Below the pieces are notes generated by a model. That model made no database searches and had not been told where the DNA came from. It was given only the letters and a program-made list of their open reading frames with translations. A program made the translations under genes and the position numbers. From Flavobacterium hercynium (lineage in GTDB: Bacteria > Bacteroidota > Bacteroidia > Flavobacteriales > Flavobacteriaceae): a DNA stretch of 64,000 nt. Positions within the stretch are counted from its first letter, which is position 1, and each line of letters begins with the position of its first letter. Location of the stretch: positions 62,001-126,000 of the forward strand of contig NZ_MUGW01000020.1 in assembly GCF_002217285.1 (NCBI RefSeq), given 5' to 3'. This document shows positions 1 to 8,555 of this stretch, piece after piece.

Positions 1-47
1 TTAAACTTATTATTTTGAATATTATATTATCTATATAAAATAGTTGC

Positions 48-782
48 TTAACTTCTTTGTCGAACAGTTTCGTATAAAAATGCACCACAAGCAACAGAAA
101 CGTTCAGCGATCCTATTGAACCGAACATAGGTAATTTTGCTTTTTCATCTACAATTTTAAGTACAGAAGGATTAATTCCTCTATCCTCTGATCCCATAAT
201 TATAGCTACAGGTTCATTTAAAGCCAAGTCATAAATGTTCTGATCTGTCTTTTCGGTAGCAGCAATAGTTTTTATTCCTGAACCCTGAAGATAAAATATA
301 GCATCTTTAATGTGTTCAACTTTACAAATAGGAACATTAAATACAGCACCCGCAGATGTTTTTACAGTATCACCATTCACAGGAGCAGAACCTGCTTTTT
401 GTACAATGATTCCGTTTACTCCAGTACACTCAGCTGTTCTGATAATAGCACCAAAATTACGTGCGTCAGAAATTTGATCTAATATTAGGAATAAAGGTTT
501 TGCACCAGAAGCTATTGTAGATTCAACTAAATGCTCTAAATCAATAAATCCAATAGGGGATATTGTAGCAACAGCACCTTGATGGTTATTAGGTGTTAGA
601 CGATTTAATTTTTCGACAGGTACATAAGAGAAATTAATGTTAGCGCGTTTCATCACTTTCATTAAATCTTTCATTAACTCACCAGAAATTTCTTTTTGGA
701 TGAATACTTTATCTACTTCTTTGCCCGCTTGAATTGCTTCTATGATGGCTCTAATTCCAAAAATTTGATGTTCTTTTTCCAT
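48..782 (-). CDS. rlmB: 23S rRNA (guanosine-2'-O)-methyltransferase RlmB (TrmH/SPOUT family)
   Basis: This 244-residue cytoplasmic enzyme is expected to methylate the 2'-O of a guanosine in the 23S rRNA peptidyl-transferase region, using S-adenosylmethionine. The N-terminal third (about residues 1-80) resembles the L30e-like substrate-binding domain. The rest is a SPOUT knot domain with the three expected motifs: SDARNFGAIIRTAE, IIMGSEDRGI and GSLNVSVACGAF. I chose the ATG whose product begins MEKEHQIFG. A longer frame runs 13 codons upstream, but a -7-like element lies between the two starts and the extra residues are not typical of the family. The gene is downstream of a SusD gene and separated from it by a terminator. 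Its exact target nucleotide is inferred from the family. Confidence 0.93.
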   Translation of the reverse strand: MEKEHQIFGIRAIIEAIQAGKEVDKVFIQKEISGELMKDLMKVMKRANINFSYVPVEKLNRLTPNNHQGAVATISPIGFIDLEHLVESTIASGAKPLFLILDQISDARNFGAIIRTAECTGVNGIIVQKAGSAPVNGDTVKTSAGAVFNVPICKVEHIKDAIFYLQGSGIKTIAATEKTDQNIYDLALNEPVAIIMGSEDRGINPSVLKIVDEKAKLPMFGSIGSLNVSVACGAFLYETVRQRS

Positions 783-786
783 GCCG

Positions 787-794
787 CAAATATA
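787..794 (-). promoter_or_regulatory. -7 element of the rlmB promoter
   Basis: On the minus strand the bases read TATATTTG, a full match to the Bacteroidetes -7 consensus TAnnTTTG. Only four bases separate it from the rlmB ATG, so the transcript probably starts at or next to the start codon. No TTG is seen at the expected -33 distance, where the sequence is a T run. Confidence 0.55.
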
Positions 795-810
795 GGTATA
801 ATGTTGAAAT

Positions 811-840
811 AAAAAAACCATCCCGAATGAACGGGATGGC
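811..840 (-). terminator. Rho-independent terminator of the SusC/SusD unit
   Basis: Read on the minus strand, an 8-bp stem (CCATCCCG/CGGGATGG) with a 6-base loop is followed by seven T residues. It lies just beyond the susD-like stop codon and separates that unit from rlmB. Confidence 0.9.
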
Positions 841-865
841 TTTTGTATTTATTTGGAAAGATGAA

Positions 866-2452
866 TTACGGCTTAGCCCAAATTAGTTTTGTGTCTAATT
901 TATCACCTCCAATAGCAGCAGCAGCAGCTTTAACATTTTCACCATTTAACTGTTGTAAGTTAACTGGGTATGTAAATCTGTCTGGCATACGAGTTAAGTT
1001 GTTTAACGCTACGAAAGTATACGTTGTTTCTCCATCAATTGGGTTATGAAGTTCATAAGTTCCACCTGGTTGAAGAAGAGTGTTTGGATATCCAGTTCTT
1101 CTGTATTCAGCGAAAGCTTCATAAGGTTGCATGAAAAGAGCAATGTATTTTTGAGTAATTACAGTCTCTTGAGTAGCAGGAGCTAAAGTAGCTACGTAAG
1201 TAGCAATTTTTGCTGGTGTAACTCCCCAACGCTCTAAAGATGCAGTAACTCCATTTTGATAGTGTGTATTATCCCATCCATAATGTTCAGCTAATAAAAA
1301 TTCTACTTCAGCATATTCCATTAAGATTTCAGTATAATCTTGCTTCAATACATTATAGCTCCAGAAAGATGTACCTTCTAATTGAGACTCAGCTTGTGCA
1401 CTTGTTAAACCGTATGGCATACCAACATATTGGTCAAGATCATCTGTTTCGCTATAAGTTTTAGCCTGAATATCCTCTATCGCAGCAGTAATAGGAGATG
1501 CATATTTTTGTAATCTTGGATCTACATTTCCAAATAATGGTCCCGCTGTCTTTCCTTTTAATAAATCTACAAAAGTATTTGACATAGCAAAGTCAGTTCT
1601 GTTATCAAGAAAGAAAGCTCTGTACATTGGACTTGGATTAACATCATCTGCTTGGTATGTAAGTCCAACGGTGTCATCATTTGATTCCATAACACCTTTG
1701 TTAATAGCGTCAAGAATATGAGCCTCAGCTCCAGGAACAACACCTTTTACTCTAGTTGCAACGCGTAATCTCAATGAGTTAGCGAATTTTACAAGTTTAG
1801 CCGGAGTTCCGAAAAGGTTATCACCTTTTGTAAAAACAGATGGTTCAGTTAAAACTACAGATTCCGCAGCTTCTTTTAATTCTTTCAAGATATCAGTGTA
1901 GATTTTTTCTTGAGATGCAAATTTAGGTTTAATAAATTCATCTGCTTGAAACGCTTGAAAATCTGGATCTTGATTCCCGTAAGAATAGTAAGGAACGTCA
2001 CCATATGCATCTGCTAATTGCAAAAAGATATACGATAACATGATTCTTGAAGCAGCAATTTGATTTGTATTATTACCGTAAACCGCATTGTTTACTTTTA
2101 GAACTGGATCTGTATTAATTTCAATAATAGTTTTGAAATCAACACCAGTTAAATAATAATTAGTAAACAAGCTCGTATTCGTTCCTGCTCTAAATTGAAA
2201 ACGATCCTCTTCAGTATAGTTTCTCTGTGCAGAATATTGCATCCATGGTAATGTCATTCTACCAGATGCAAATCCATCTCGGGTAGTAGTCATTAAAGCT
2301 TCAGTAGCACTGTTGAAAAGTCCAAAAGAAGTTACATTATAAAGTTCTGGTTGATTTGGATTCTCGTTTATCTCTTCTAATTGATCAGAACAGCTTACTG
2401 TGGTTGTAAGCAGTGCTGCAATTGATAATATTGATATGAATATTTTTTTCAT
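866..2452 (-). CDS. SusD/RagB family outer-membrane nutrient-binding lipoprotein
   Basis: This 528-residue lipoprotein would form the surface lid over the SusC-type transporter encoded just upstream, capturing a nutrient before import. The signal peptide ends in a lipobox with Cys21 (TTTVSC). Acidic residues follow soon after the Cys, as expected for surface-exposed Bacteroidetes lipoproteins. The motif INENPNQP near the N-terminus and the overall length fit the SusD-like group with TPR-type helices. Only 13 bases separate it from the susC-like gene, so the two are co-transcribed. No glycosidase, peptidase or regulator gene accompanies the pair, so the substrate cannot be inferred. Confidence 0.92.
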   Translation of the reverse strand: MKKIFISILSIAALLTTTVSCSDQLEEINENPNQPELYNVTSFGLFNSATEALMTTTRDGFASGRMTLPWMQYSAQRNYTEEDRFQFRAGTNTSLFTNYYLTGVDFKTIIEINTDPVLKVNNAVYGNNTNQIAASRIMLSYIFLQLADAYGDVPYYSYGNQDPDFQAFQADEFIKPKFASQEKIYTDILKELKEAAESVVLTEPSVFTKGDNLFGTPAKLVKFANSLRLRVATRVKGVVPGAEAHILDAINKGVMESNDDTVGLTYQADDVNPSPMYRAFFLDNRTDFAMSNTFVDLLKGKTAGPLFGNVDPRLQKYASPITAAIEDIQAKTYSETDDLDQYVGMPYGLTSAQAESQLEGTSFWSYNVLKQDYTEILMEYAEVEFLLAEHYGWDNTHYQNGVTASLERWGVTPAKIATYVATLAPATQETVITQKYIALFMQPYEAFAEYRRTGYPNTLLQPGGTYELHNPIDGETTYTFVALNNLTRMPDRFTYPVNLQQLNGENVKAAAAAIGGDKLDTKLIWAKP

Positions 2453-2465
2453 CTTAAATTTTGTT

Positions 2466-5400
2466 TTAGAATTTAAATTCTAGGTTCATTCCGTATGTTC
2501 TTGTTGATGGCAATGACCCACCTTCAAGACCTTGAGCATTTCCGCTACCGTATGAAGCCATCTCAGGATCCATTCCTTTCCAATCTAATCCCCATGCAAA
2601 TAAGTTTCTTGCGAAAAGAGAGAATCTTACATCAGCTAATGGTCCAATTAATTTTTTAGGCATGCTGTATCCAAGAGTTACCTCTCTTAATTTGATGTAG
2701 CTAGCGTCAAAAACGTTTTGTGCATCAACACCACCGTAGTGTAATCTAGCCCATGTTTTTCCAGGTAGTACAGTTTGATTAACTGTTCCGTCTGCGCGAA
2801 CACCATCAAGTACGATACCATTTTCTCTAAGACCTTCTGTAGCAGTATTGTCTAAGATACCAGAGTAAGTTCCCCACATGTGTGTAGTAGAGAAGTAACT
2901 TCCGCCTTCTTGCATGTCAATTAAGAAACCAAAGTTTAAATTTTTGTATTTAAAGTTGTTTCTAAGACCCATGTTGTATTTTGGTATAATACTACCTAAA
3001 GATTTTTGAGCTGAAGGAACGTAAGCACCTCTAGAATCAACAATTTTTTTACCAGTTGCCTCATCGTAAGTAAAGTCAGTTCCGTAGATTTGACCATATT
3101 TTTGACCAGTAACAGCTAATAATCTAGCTTGGAATGGTGCGTTAGCAATTGATAATTCATTAACACCATCAATTAATTCAATTAATTTGTTATCATTTTT
3201 CGCGAAGTTCCAAGTAACATCCCATCTGAAATCTTGTGTTCTAACCGGATTAATGTTAACAGTTGCCTCAATACCTTTATTTTGTAATTTACCAGCATTG
3301 TAAATTCTTGCATTATATCCTGTTGATGGATCCAGCTGAATTGGAGTGATTAAGTCTGTTGTTACAACATCATAATATGTTACGTCAAGACCAAGTCTTC
3401 TATCAAACAAACTTAATTCTAAACCTACCTCTTTCGTTGTTTTTAACTCTGGTTTTAGGTCAGGATTACCACCTTGGTTTGGCTTACTGTATCTAGGTGC
3501 ACCTTGGAAAGGAGTACCTACGAAAGCGTAATCTTGAAGGTTGTACACATTTGTTGCATTACCTGCTTGTGCCCATCCTCCTCTAATTTTACCGTAGTTT
3601 AACCATGAAGTATTAGTTAATTCAGAGAAAATAAAACTTCCTGTTATAGAAGCGTAGTTTACAGATTTGAATACAGTACTAAACCAATCCTGTCTGTCAG
3701 TAGCTTCAATAAATAAGAAATCGTCATATCCTAATGAAACAAAACCGTAAAGACTGTTTGTTCTCATATTCTCTTCTTTGTTTGTCGCTTTTGCTGGATT
3801 TGAACTATTTGCTAAGTTGTAAACATTTCTTAAGTCTAAACCACCTACTGATTCACCTTCTAGTAATGATAAACCATAGCTTCTTCTATTTGCACCAAAG
3901 AAAGAGTTTATACTAAATTTGTCGAATTTTTTGTCAAAGTGTAAACGACCTTCATAGTTAAAATCTGTCACTGTTCTGTTGCTAGTATAATAGCTTGGAG
4001 TAGCTTGAGAGCCTACAGCAACTTGTTCATGAATGTTTAAAGTGTAAACGTCACCATATACGTTACCTACAGCATATAATTCTGGAGTAATGTTGTAAGT
4101 AAGTTTTCCATTACCATATATTCTGTTTCTTGTATCGCCAGAAGTATTTTCATTGATAATCCAGTATGGATTATCAGAATAGTTAGGTCTTGCATCATTC
4201 CAAGCAACTCTATTCCAAGTTCTTTGGTTGCCGTTAGCTAATTTGTAATCTTTTAATACATTATAATCCAATTGTGTTTGACCAAAATGGAAGAATTTTT
4301 GAGCTAAACTGTTATCTGAGTAACCTTGTTCTGGTCTGTTAAAACCTTTAGTGTGAGTATATGTTACCATACCTTCAGCTTTCAATCTATCAGTTAACTT
4401 TGTATTAGCATTGATAGAGAACGTGTTTTTTGATAAAGTTGAGTTTGGAACAATACCTTCTGTTCTTTGATTAGCGTAAGAAAATCTAATTCCTGAATCT
4501 TGAGTTGATTTAGAGAAAGAAATAGCGTTGTTTCTTGTGATACCAGTGTTAAAAAATGATTTAACACCATTTTTAGGAGCTACAAAAGGTATTTCTTTTA
4601 AATAATCATTAGAAAATTCCGGATCAAATGCATTCCAAGGTAAGTACAATAAGTTTGGATCGTATTTTGGACCCCAACTTTCATCTAGAGCGTAGTTAGC
4701 AAGATTATAAGTTCGTCCGTTAATTACTTGTGTTCTTAATGTAGTTGCACCACCACCACCATATGATGTTTGCATAGTAGGCATGATGTTTACACTTTCG
4801 AATGTAATACCAGTGTTGAAAGAAATTTCAGCTTTACCACCAGATTTTTTTGCAGATTTAGTAGTATACAAAATTGCACCGTTACCAGCTCTACTTCCGT
4901 AAAGAGCAGCAGCAGGACCACCTTTAAGTACAGTTACAGATTCGATATCATCTGGGTTAATGTCTGCAGAAGCATCTCCGTAATCTCTACCTCCAGCACC
5001 TCTTTGTGTGTTTGCGTCATTGTAGTTACCATTGTCTAATGGAATACCATCTACAACGATTAAAGGTCTGTTTTCACCTGTCACGGATCCAACACCTCTA
5101 AGTACAATTCTTGTAGAACCACCCATTGTAGAAGGAGCAGTTACCTGTAAACCTGCAACGTTACCAGATAAAGCTGATACTGCATTGTTTGTTCCACCTT
5201 CGTTAATTACACTACCTTTTAAGTCTTGTGCAGCGTAACTAATAGATTTTTTCTCTCTTTTAATTCCTAACGCAGCAGTAATTACTACGCTTTCAAGTTC
5301 TACAGAATCATCAGACAATTTGATGTTTAATGATGATGAACTTGCTGCTACTTCTTGAGATTTCATCCCGATGTAGCTAAATACCAAAATTTGGCTTGGT

Positions 5401-5597
5401 GCTGCTTTGATAGAGAATTTACCATCAAAATCAGTTTGTGTTCCAGTTTTCGTTCCTTTGATTAATACACTTACACCTGGTAAAGGCATTCCTGCATTAT
5501 CGGAAACATTTCCTGAAACAGCTCTTTCTTGCGCAAAAGTTAGTTGCGCCACTAGTGCTAATAATAGCACTAAGAATCCATTGAACTTTAGTTTCAT
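2466..5597 (-). CDS. SusC/RagA family TonB-dependent outer-membrane transporter
   Basis: This 1043-residue outer-membrane barrel should import a ligand handed over by the SusD-like partner, powered by TonB-ExbBD. A signal peptide covers about residues 1-22 (cut after LTFAQ). A carboxypeptidase-regulatory-like domain follows at about 25-107 (GNVSDNAGMPLPGVSVLIKG). The TonB plug (about 115-245) contains the family motif RPLIVVDGIPLDN. The remainder is beta-barrel and ends in the aromatic LEFKF typical of outer-membrane proteins. It lies 85 bases downstream of an Omp85-family gene on the same strand. I see no consensus TAnnTTTG promoter in that gap, only a one-mismatch GAGTTTTG. The pair looks complete and intact; the ligand is unknown. 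Confidence 0.94.
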   Translation of the reverse strand: MKLKFNGFLVLLLALVAQLTFAQERAVSGNVSDNAGMPLPGVSVLIKGTKTGTQTDFDGKFSIKAAPSQILVFSYIGMKSQEVAASSSSLNIKLSDDSVELESVVITAALGIKREKKSISYAAQDLKGSVINEGGTNNAVSALSGNVAGLQVTAPSTMGGSTRIVLRGVGSVTGENRPLIVVDGIPLDNGNYNDANTQRGAGGRDYGDASADINPDDIESVTVLKGGPAAALYGSRAGNGAILYTTKSAKKSGGKAEISFNTGITFESVNIMPTMQTSYGGGGATTLRTQVINGRTYNLANYALDESWGPKYDPNLLYLPWNAFDPEFSNDYLKEIPFVAPKNGVKSFFNTGITRNNAISFSKSTQDSGIRFSYANQRTEGIVPNSTLSKNTFSINANTKLTDRLKAEGMVTYTHTKGFNRPEQGYSDNSLAQKFFHFGQTQLDYNVLKDYKLANGNQRTWNRVAWNDARPNYSDNPYWIINENTSGDTRNRIYGNGKLTYNITPELYAVGNVYGDVYTLNIHEQVAVGSQATPSYYTSNRTVTDFNYEGRLHFDKKFDKFSINSFFGANRRSYGLSLLEGESVGGLDLRNVYNLANSSNPAKATNKEENMRTNSLYGFVSLGYDDFLFIEATDRQDWFSTVFKSVNYASITGSFIFSELTNTSWLNYGKIRGGWAQAGNATNVYNLQDYAFVGTPFQGAPRYSKPNQGGNPDLKPELKTTKEVGLELSLFDRRLGLDVTYYDVVTTDLITPIQLDPSTGYNARIYNAGKLQNKGIEATVNINPVRTQDFRWDVTWNFAKNDNKLIELIDGVNELSIANAPFQARLLAVTGQKYGQIYGTDFTYDEATGKKIVDSRGAYVPSAQKSLGSIIPKYNMGLRNNFKYKNLNFGFLIDMQEGGSYFSTTHMWGTYSGILDNTATEGLRENGIVLDGVRADGTVNQTVLPGKTWARLHYGGVDAQNVFDASYIKLREVTLGYSMPKKLIGPLADVRFSLFARNLFAWGLDWKGMDPEMASYGSGNAQGLEGGSLPSTRTYGMNLEFKF

Positions 5598-5682
5598 TTT
5601 TAAATATTTTGAATTAGTCTCGCAAAACTCTTAATAATTTGTTAACTATCCTAATAATAATTTAAACTTTTTTTGTTTACTG

Positions 5683-7383
5683 CTAAAATTTAACATTATA
5701 ACATAAGTTTATGATACTGTTATATAATTGTATATCCTCATTGTTAGTAGTTCCGTTTGTAAGAGTTATTCTCAATAATCCATTTGCTGTCTGGGTTGCT
5801 ACACCAAATCCAATTCCTGTTAATTTCTTGATTTTTTTTGATTGAATATTACTTGTAACATCTTGATATAGACCATAATCAATTATTGAGTGAATATATA
5901 AGTTCTTTGAGACAATATATCTGTATTCTGTAAGAATTGATGACATGAAATTTGCTTGAAGACTATTTTCTGAAAAACCTCTTATTGAATTAATTCCTCC
6001 AAATCGAAATAATTCGTTTGAAATGTAATTTTTACTGTTAAGATAAAAATTTTGTGAATTTATGTTAATGTAATTTTTCTCGTTTAGCTCAAAATTGTAT
6101 AAAATATTGAAATTTGTAAATATTTGTTTGCTTGGATTAGCGGTTGATGGATTGTTGTTGGTATTTCTTTTTCCGTACCCTAAAATTAAATTGACGATTG
6201 CTTTTTTAAAAAAAAGTTGATTTTGATTGTCATTTTTTTTATAGTCAAAAGTTGAAGTGATATATGAATTTTTAAAATCACTAATTAATGAACTATTAGT
6301 ATTTTGGATATCACTGGATTCTGTTGATTGATATCCTAAATATATTTTAGAGTTGTATTTTATGTAATAACCTAAATCTATGGAGGTCTTTGTGTTTTGA
6401 AAAGTACTGTCTTGTTTGAAGATGTTTAGTTGTGCTTTGACTCCTAAAGAAGACTGAAAAATATACGGTATTTCTATTTTCGTGTTAAACGTAGTTTGTT
6501 GCTCGCCGTCACTTTTCCAATAGAGTGAAAATTGTTCACCGGCGCGAAGTGTATTTTGTAGTGTTATATCAAGATACCCGTTAAAACGTAATTTTTCATC
6601 TTCATCATTAGAAAATCCTATGTAGCCATCAAATGTGTTGGCTCTTTTCTTTTCCGGATAAATATAAATCTTGGTGGAGTCTTTTGTGAAAAGTATTTCA
6701 GGATATTTAGTTTGAGTTAAAAATTCAAAGTTATTAATGTCTTCATATAGATCATTTAAAATTTCCTGATTAAAAGTTTTGTTGATGTATTTTTTGTTGA
6801 GTTGTTTTATGTGACCTTTTGGTAAAAGTCTCTTGTTTTTGTCATTATCGTAATTTATAATAATGGAATTAACAGTGCGTTTTTTTTCGGATTTAAAATT
6901 TAGGTCGGCATAAATTGTTGAATTCTTTCTTTTGATATTTTCAAGTTTGATTTTGCTCAAGGCATATCCATTTTTTTCTGCGTCAATAATTTTCTGATTT
7001 AAATAATTTTCTAGTTGATCATATTGAATTATTATGCTGTCATTTTTGGTTTCTGTAGGTTTGAAGAAGGATTTATTTATACCTATATATATATGAATAA
7101 ATTTTGTTCTGTTTTTAAGATTGATTATGGTGTTGTAAGTGGTATCGTTTATTTTTGTTGTTTCAGGTGTTTTAATATCGAGATAGCCTTTTTTTAAAAG
7201 TCCTTGGGCTGTACTATTTACTTCGTTTAGTAATGATTTTAAGTTAGAATGATTTGATTGGTATTGGAGTGAATCAATGATTTTAGTTTCTATTGGATTA
7301 ATTCCATTTATTTTTAAATGAAAAGTTTGTGTGTAGGCGTTGAATCCTAATAAAGAAAGTGTTATGTAAATTAGTTGTTTCAA
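5683..7383 (-). CDS. Omp85 superfamily outer-membrane protein (BamA/TamA-like barrel with POTRA region)
   Basis: The protein is about 566 residues: a signal peptide (KQLIYITLSLLGFNAYTQ), an N-terminal region of mixed strands and helices compatible with POTRA repeats (about 25-250), then a 16-strand-type barrel. The key mark is GGINSIRGF, the conserved (V/I)RG(F/Y) motif of loop L6 in Omp85 proteins. I prefer the TTG start at 7383 because the signal peptide then begins immediately. An in-frame ATG at 7443 would add 20 polar residues, and a near-consensus -7 element (7414-7423) lies between the two. It is shorter than BamA, so it is more likely a TamA-like or patatin-lacking accessory paralogue. 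Its role in assembly or secretion is inferred only from the fold. Confidence 0.8.
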   Translation of the reverse strand: MKQLIYITLSLLGFNAYTQTFHLKINGINPIETKIIDSLQYQSNHSNLKSLLNEVNSTAQGLLKKGYLDIKTPETTKINDTTYNTIINLKNRTKFIHIYIGINKSFFKPTETKNDSIIIQYDQLENYLNQKIIDAEKNGYALSKIKLENIKRKNSTIYADLNFKSEKKRTVNSIIINYDNDKNKRLLPKGHIKQLNKKYINKTFNQEILNDLYEDINNFEFLTQTKYPEILFTKDSTKIYIYPEKKRANTFDGYIGFSNDEDEKLRFNGYLDITLQNTLRAGEQFSLYWKSDGEQQTTFNTKIEIPYIFQSSLGVKAQLNIFKQDSTFQNTKTSIDLGYYIKYNSKIYLGYQSTESSDIQNTNSSLISDFKNSYITSTFDYKKNDNQNQLFFKKAIVNLILGYGKRNTNNNPSTANPSKQIFTNFNILYNFELNEKNYININSQNFYLNSKNYISNELFRFGGINSIRGFSENSLQANFMSSILTEYRYIVSKNLYIHSIIDYGLYQDVTSNIQSKKIKKLTGIGFGVATQTANGLLRITLTNGTTNNEDIQLYNSIINLCYNVKF

Positions 7384-7482
7384 AAGGGCTTGTTGATTTA
7401 TTAAATGGTATTGCAAATATCTATTGTTTGTTTGTAAAAACATAAGAATAAATAATGTTGTTGAAAATTAATGAATTAACGT

Positions 7483-7512
7483 TTGGATAGTGAAATTTAT
7501 TTTATACATTTG
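7483..7512 (+). promoter_or_regulatory. Promoter of the str operon (rpsL)
   Basis: TTG at 7483-7485 and TACATTTG at 7505-7512 are separated by 19 bases. This is an exact match to the Bacteroidetes primary-sigma promoter (TTG, 17-20 bases, TAnnTTTG). Transcription should start near 7516, giving a leader of about 50 bases before rpsL. Confidence 0.85.
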
Positions 7513-7516
7513 CAAC

Positions 7517-7531
7517 CCCGTAAAAAGCGGG
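7517..7531 (+). promoter_or_regulatory. Small hairpin at the 5' end of the rpsL leader
   Basis: CCCG and CGGG can pair around a 7-base A-rich loop, and the structure begins essentially at the predicted transcription start. It could stabilise the mRNA or take part in ribosomal-protein feedback. This is a structure seen in the sequence; its function is unknown. Confidence 0.35.
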
Positions 7532-7566
7532 AATTTAATATACATAATAAATTTTTAGTATTAATT

Positions 7567-7950
7567 ATGCCAACAATTCAACAATTAGTAAGAACAGGAA
7601 GAACTCAGATAACTAAGAAGAGTAAATCGGTTGCTTTAGATTCTTGTCCTCAAAGAAGAGGGGTTTGTACGCGTGTTTACACTACTACACCAAAAAAACC
7701 AAACTCTGCAATGCGTAAAGTTGCGCGTGTACGTTTGACAAATGGTAATGAAGTGAATGCTTACATCCCTGGAGAAGGACACAATTTACAAGAGCACTCG
7801 ATAGTATTAGTTAGAGGTGGAAGGGTAAAAGATTTACCAGGTGTTAGATATCATATCGTTCGTGGAGCGCTTGACACGTCAGGAGTTGCAGGAAGAACGC
7901 AAAGAAGATCTAAGTACGGTGCTAAACGCCCAAAAGAAGCAAAAAAGTAA
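7567..7950 (+). CDS. rpsL: 30S ribosomal protein S12
   Basis: This 127-residue protein sits at the decoding centre of the small subunit and controls tRNA selection. The start [12 protein letters not shown] and the loop [18 protein letters not shown] are characteristic. The lysines corresponding to streptomycin-resistance positions 43 and 88 appear to be the wild-type residues. A longer reading frame begins upstream at a TTG that is really the promoter -33 element, so the ATG at 7567 is the start. It is the first gene of the str operon. Confidence 0.97.
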
Positions 7951-7958
7951 TTTAAAAC

Positions 7959-8049
7959 GTTAAGAGTTGGAGGTTAGGAGTTAAGGTTACGGGTTTATAA
8001 TGTATATTATAAATCTTTAACACATAACAATTAACGGATAACCTATAAC
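7959..8049. repeat. Heptad-periodic imperfect inverted repeat between rpsL and rpsG
   Basis: The left arm is made of tandem 7-base units starting with GTT (GTTAAGA, GTTGGAG, GTTAGGA, GTTAAGG). The right arm has five units ending in TAAC (CTTTAAC, ACATAAC, AATTAAC, GGATAAC, CTATAAC). The arms are mirror images around an 8-bp AT-rich palindrome (TTTATAAT/ATTATAAA, loop GTAT). The whole element could fold into one long hairpin. There is no T run typical of a terminator directly after it, and the str operon continues with rpsG. Confidence 0.7.
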
Positions 8050-8068
8050 TTTTTATTAAAAAAAAGAC

Positions 8069-8545
8069 ATGAGAAAAAGAGCGGCAAAGAAAAGACCACT
8101 TTTACCAGATCCAAGGTTTAATGACCAATTGGTTACACGTTTTGTGAATAACCTAATGTGGGATGGTAAGAAATCTACAGCTTTTAAAGTATTTTATGAT
8201 GCTATTGATATCATAGAAACTAAAAAGCAGAATGATGAAAAAACTTCATTAGAAATTTGGAAAGATGCGTTAACTAACGTTATGCCTCACGTAGAAGTAC
8301 GTAGCCGTAGAGTTGGTGGAGCTACATTTCAAATTCCAATGCAGATTAGACCAGACAGAAAAATTTCTATGGCAATGAAGTGGTTAATACTTTATTCTAG
8401 AAGAAGAAATGAAAAATCTATGGCGCAACGTTTAGCATCAGAATGTTTAGCTGCTGCTAAAGAAGAAGGTGCTGCAGTTAAGAAAAGAATGGATACTCAC
8501 AAGATGGCAGAAGCTAATAAAGCTTTCTCTCACTTTAGATTTTAA
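8069..8545 (+). CDS. rpsG: 30S ribosomal protein S7
   Basis: This 158-residue primary 16S rRNA binding protein nucleates assembly of the 30S head and contacts the E-site tRNA. The N-terminus [17 protein letters not shown] and the central [16 protein letters not shown] are diagnostic. It is the second gene of the str operon, 118 bases after rpsL (an unusually long gap filled by an inverted repeat) and 10 bases before fusA. In other bacteria S7 represses its own operon. Whether the repeat in front of it serves this role is an open question. Confidence 0.97.
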   Translation: MRKRAAKKRPLLPDPRFNDQLVTRFVNNLMWDGKKSTAFKVFYDAIDIIETKKQNDEKTSLEIWKDALTNVMPHVEVRSRRVGGATFQIPMQIRPDRKISMAMKWLILYSRRRNEKSMAQRLASECLAAAKEEGAAVKKRMDTHKMAEANKAFSHFRF

Positions 8546-8555
8546 TTCGTAAGAA

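Noticed and set aside
7483..7566. An N-terminally extended S12 starting at the TTG at 7483
   Set aside because: That TTG is the -33 box of the promoter and the added residues are not found in S12.
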